A stretch of 46,486 nt of DNA from an uncultured Anaerobutyricum sp. (GTDB taxonomy: Bacteria; Bacillota; Clostridia; Lachnospirales; Lachnospiraceae), in contig NZ_CAKRCF010000023.1 in the NCBI RefSeq assembly GCF_934307085.1, positions 1 through 46,486 on the forward strand, in the 5' to 3' direction. The notes beneath the pieces were generated by a model that saw only the letters and a program-made list of their open reading frames with translations, was not told the DNA's origin and searched no databases. The position numbers and the translations under genes were made by a program. Each line of letters starts with the position of its first letter. The stretch's first letter is position 1. Below are positions 45,029 through 46,486 of the stretch, piece after piece.

Positions 45029-46379
45029 CAGAATTCTCATCAAACTCGTAATCATTTCCTGGAAGAATAATGTTTAAGAGAATTCCTGCGATAGCTGCAA
45101 TGGATAATGCAGTAAGTGTGATAGATGTTCCTGCGACAGTGAAAGTTAATCCATCACCAAATCCAAGTCCGCACACAAAGATAACACCCGTAATAATCAG
45201 GTTTCTTGACTTTGTGAGGTCTACTTTATTCTCAACAACATTACGAACTCCGATAGCAGAAATCATACCATAAAGCATAAAGCTGACACCACCAATAATG
45301 GCAGATGGCATTGTACTGATAATCGCAGATACCTTTGGAATAAAACTGATGATAATCGCAAGACAGGCTGCAATACGAATAACTAATGGATCATATACGT
45401 GGCTTAACTCTAATACACCAGTATTTTCACCATACGTTGTATTCGCAGGGCCACCAATCAGACCAGCTAATGCTGTTGCCACACCATCTCCAAGAAGGGT
45501 TCTGTGAAGACCCGGATCTGCTAAAAAGTTTCTATTAACAGTTGCAGAAATGGCAGACATATCTCCAACGTGCTCCATCATTGTTGCAATGGCGATTGGA
45601 GCCATAACAAGAATCGCCGTCACATCAAACTTGCAAATCTGGAATGGAGGAAGTCCCACAAAACCAGATGAAGCTACAGATGAAAAATTCAAGATAGCAG
45701 AACCATCTGGATTGGTAAATCCTGCCGCATTCATAATCAGGGCAACAATATAAGAAATTACAACACCCATAAGGATTGGAATAATTTTAAACATTCCTTT
45801 TCCCCAAATATTAAAAGCAATAATTACCGCCAATGCCACAAATGCTAAAAACCAGTTTGTTGAAGCATTTGAAATGGCAGAAGATGCAAGGCTAAGACCG
45901 ATACAGATAATAACCGGTCCAGTTACTACTGGTGGTAAATATCTCATAACACGTTTGATACCAACTAAGCAAATAATAAGGGACATTACTACATATAAAA
46001 GACCGGCAACTACTACACCACCACAGGCATAGGCAGCCTTCTCATTTGCACTCATTCCTGCATAGATTCCCGTATTCAAATGCGCTACTGTGGAAAAACC
46101 ACCTAAGAACGCAAAAGAAGAGCCGAGGAATGCCGGAACCTTCATTCTTGCACATACATGGAATAATAAAGTTCCAAATCCTGCACAAAACAGCGTTACC
46201 GCTACCGTAAGCCCTCTTGTCGGATGTTCTCCACAGGCATCCATAAAATAACTATTTACCAAAATCGGTACTAAAATCGTAGCACCAAACATTGCAAACA
46301 TATGCTGCACACCAAGAATTAACATCTTCGGCAGGCCCAGTTTCTTCGCATCACGAATTACTTGATTTGATTCATTCAT
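45021..46379 (-). CDS. uraA: NCS2-family uracil permease
   Basis: A 452-residue, 14-segment transporter importing uracil (or possibly xanthine). Typical motifs: FGATILVPILVNSYF near the N-terminus, GPVIICIGLSLASSA, the acidic EHVGDMSA in segment 8 and ANTTYGENTGVLELS in segment 10. ATG at 46379 is preceded by GAGGA, 12 bases away; a frame starting 12 codons upstream lacks a site. The C-terminus reads YEFDENSDL, the last three residues and stop coming from the repeat at 44937-45028. A hairpin with T-run lies at about 46441-46473, upstream. Confidence 0.95.
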   Translation of the reverse strand: MNESNQVIRDAKKLGLPKMLILGVQHMFAMFGATILVPILVNSYFMDACGEHPTRGLTVAVTLFCAGFGTLLFHVCARMKVPAFLGSSFAFLGGFSTVAHLNTGIYAGMSANEKAAYACGGVVVAGLLYVVMSLIICLVGIKRVMRYLPPVVTGPVIICIGLSLASSAISNASTNWFLAFVALAVIIAFNIWGKGMFKIIPILMGVVISYIVALIMNAAGFTNPDGSAILNFSSVASSGFVGLPPFQICKFDVTAILVMAPIAIATMMEHVGDMSAISATVNRNFLADPGLHRTLLGDGVATALAGLIGGPANTTYGENTGVLELSHVYDPLVIRIAACLAIIISFIPKVSAIISTMPSAIIGGVSFMLYGMISAIGVRNVVENKVDLTKSRNLIITGVIFVCGLGFGDGLTFTVAGTSITLTALSIAAIAGILLNIILPGNDYEFDENSDL

Positions 46380-46442
46380 AAACTTTTCTTTTCCTCTCTT
46401 GTTTTTCTCGTACACGGTAAACCATGAGTACCCTAAACAAAA

Positions 46443-46473
46443 AAGGCATTGATTTCTCAGTGCTCTTTTTTAT
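46443..46473. terminator. Hairpin with T-run upstream of uraA
   Basis: AGGCATTG and CAGTGCT pair, partly with G-U, and are flanked by A- and T-runs. It is either the terminator of a gene outside the window on the plus strand, or a minus-strand attenuator of uraA. The window edge prevents a decision. Confidence 0.4.
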
Positions 46474-46486
46474 TCTTCATCTTGCA

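Overview
The window looks like chromosome from a low-GC anaerobic Firmicute, most likely a Lachnospiraceae-type member of the Clostridia. The grounds are a T-box-controlled aspS, a membrane pyrophosphatase, bacterial-microcompartment (BMC) proteins, the M16C peptidase-era-recO order, and strong GGAGG-type ribosome sites. No rRNA, tRNA, CRISPR array, transposase or phage structural gene was seen. Almost all genes lie on the minus strand; only four clear genes are on the plus strand. Family assignments come from reading motifs by eye, without database searches.

Layout, left to right. 0.2-4.8 kb: DNA repair and ribosome assembly (recO, era) behind an M16C metallopeptidase. 5.3-7.3 kb: branched-chain amino acid genes ilvC and ilvN. 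7.3-9.5 kb: cell-envelope LCP protein and a glycosyltransferase. 9.5-14.1 kb: one-carbon/methionine genes, a MetH without a reactivation domain and a homocysteine methyltransferase-MTHFR fusion. 14.3-16.2 kb: an unknown protein, a DUF975 membrane protein and an unlisted 59-aa protein. 16.4-18.2 kb: a EutP-like GTPase and a secreted GH25 muramidase. 18.5-20 kb: a PBECR-like nuclease candidate in repeat-rich DNA. 20-24.6 kb: hppA, aspS and its T-box. 24.7-31.5 kb: two EutL-type shell proteins, two secreted NlpC/P60 proteins, a Ca2+/Na+ exchanger, a second EutP GTPase and a NUDIX hydrolase. 31.8-34.7 kb: CytX-type transporter divergent from a MocR regulator. 35-39.3 kb: heterodimeric ABC exporter under a MarR regulator with a visible promoter and operators. 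39.5-41.6 kb: HAD hydrolase and larE. 42.2-46.4 kb: PPC/DUF296 protein, transaldolase divergent from a DeoR regulator, and a uracil permease.

The noncoding DNA is the most unusual part. (1) A structured module of about 166 nt forms the 5' leader of both the MocR gene and larE. It runs from the predicted transcription start to just before the ribosome site, and its helices are kept by paired substitutions, so it is a candidate unrecognised cis-regulatory RNA. (2) Two foldback elements near 19.3 and 19.9 kb share a conserved core but have private, fully self-complementary arms. (3) A 149-bp repeat occurs twice with no mismatch. (4) All four convergent gene junctions carry large inverted repeats; one of them supplies the stop codons of both flanking genes.

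Two EutL and two EutP paralogues occur without any BMC enzymes or BMC-H shell genes in the window. Several start codons were moved downstream to match ribosome sites; these are noted in the entries.
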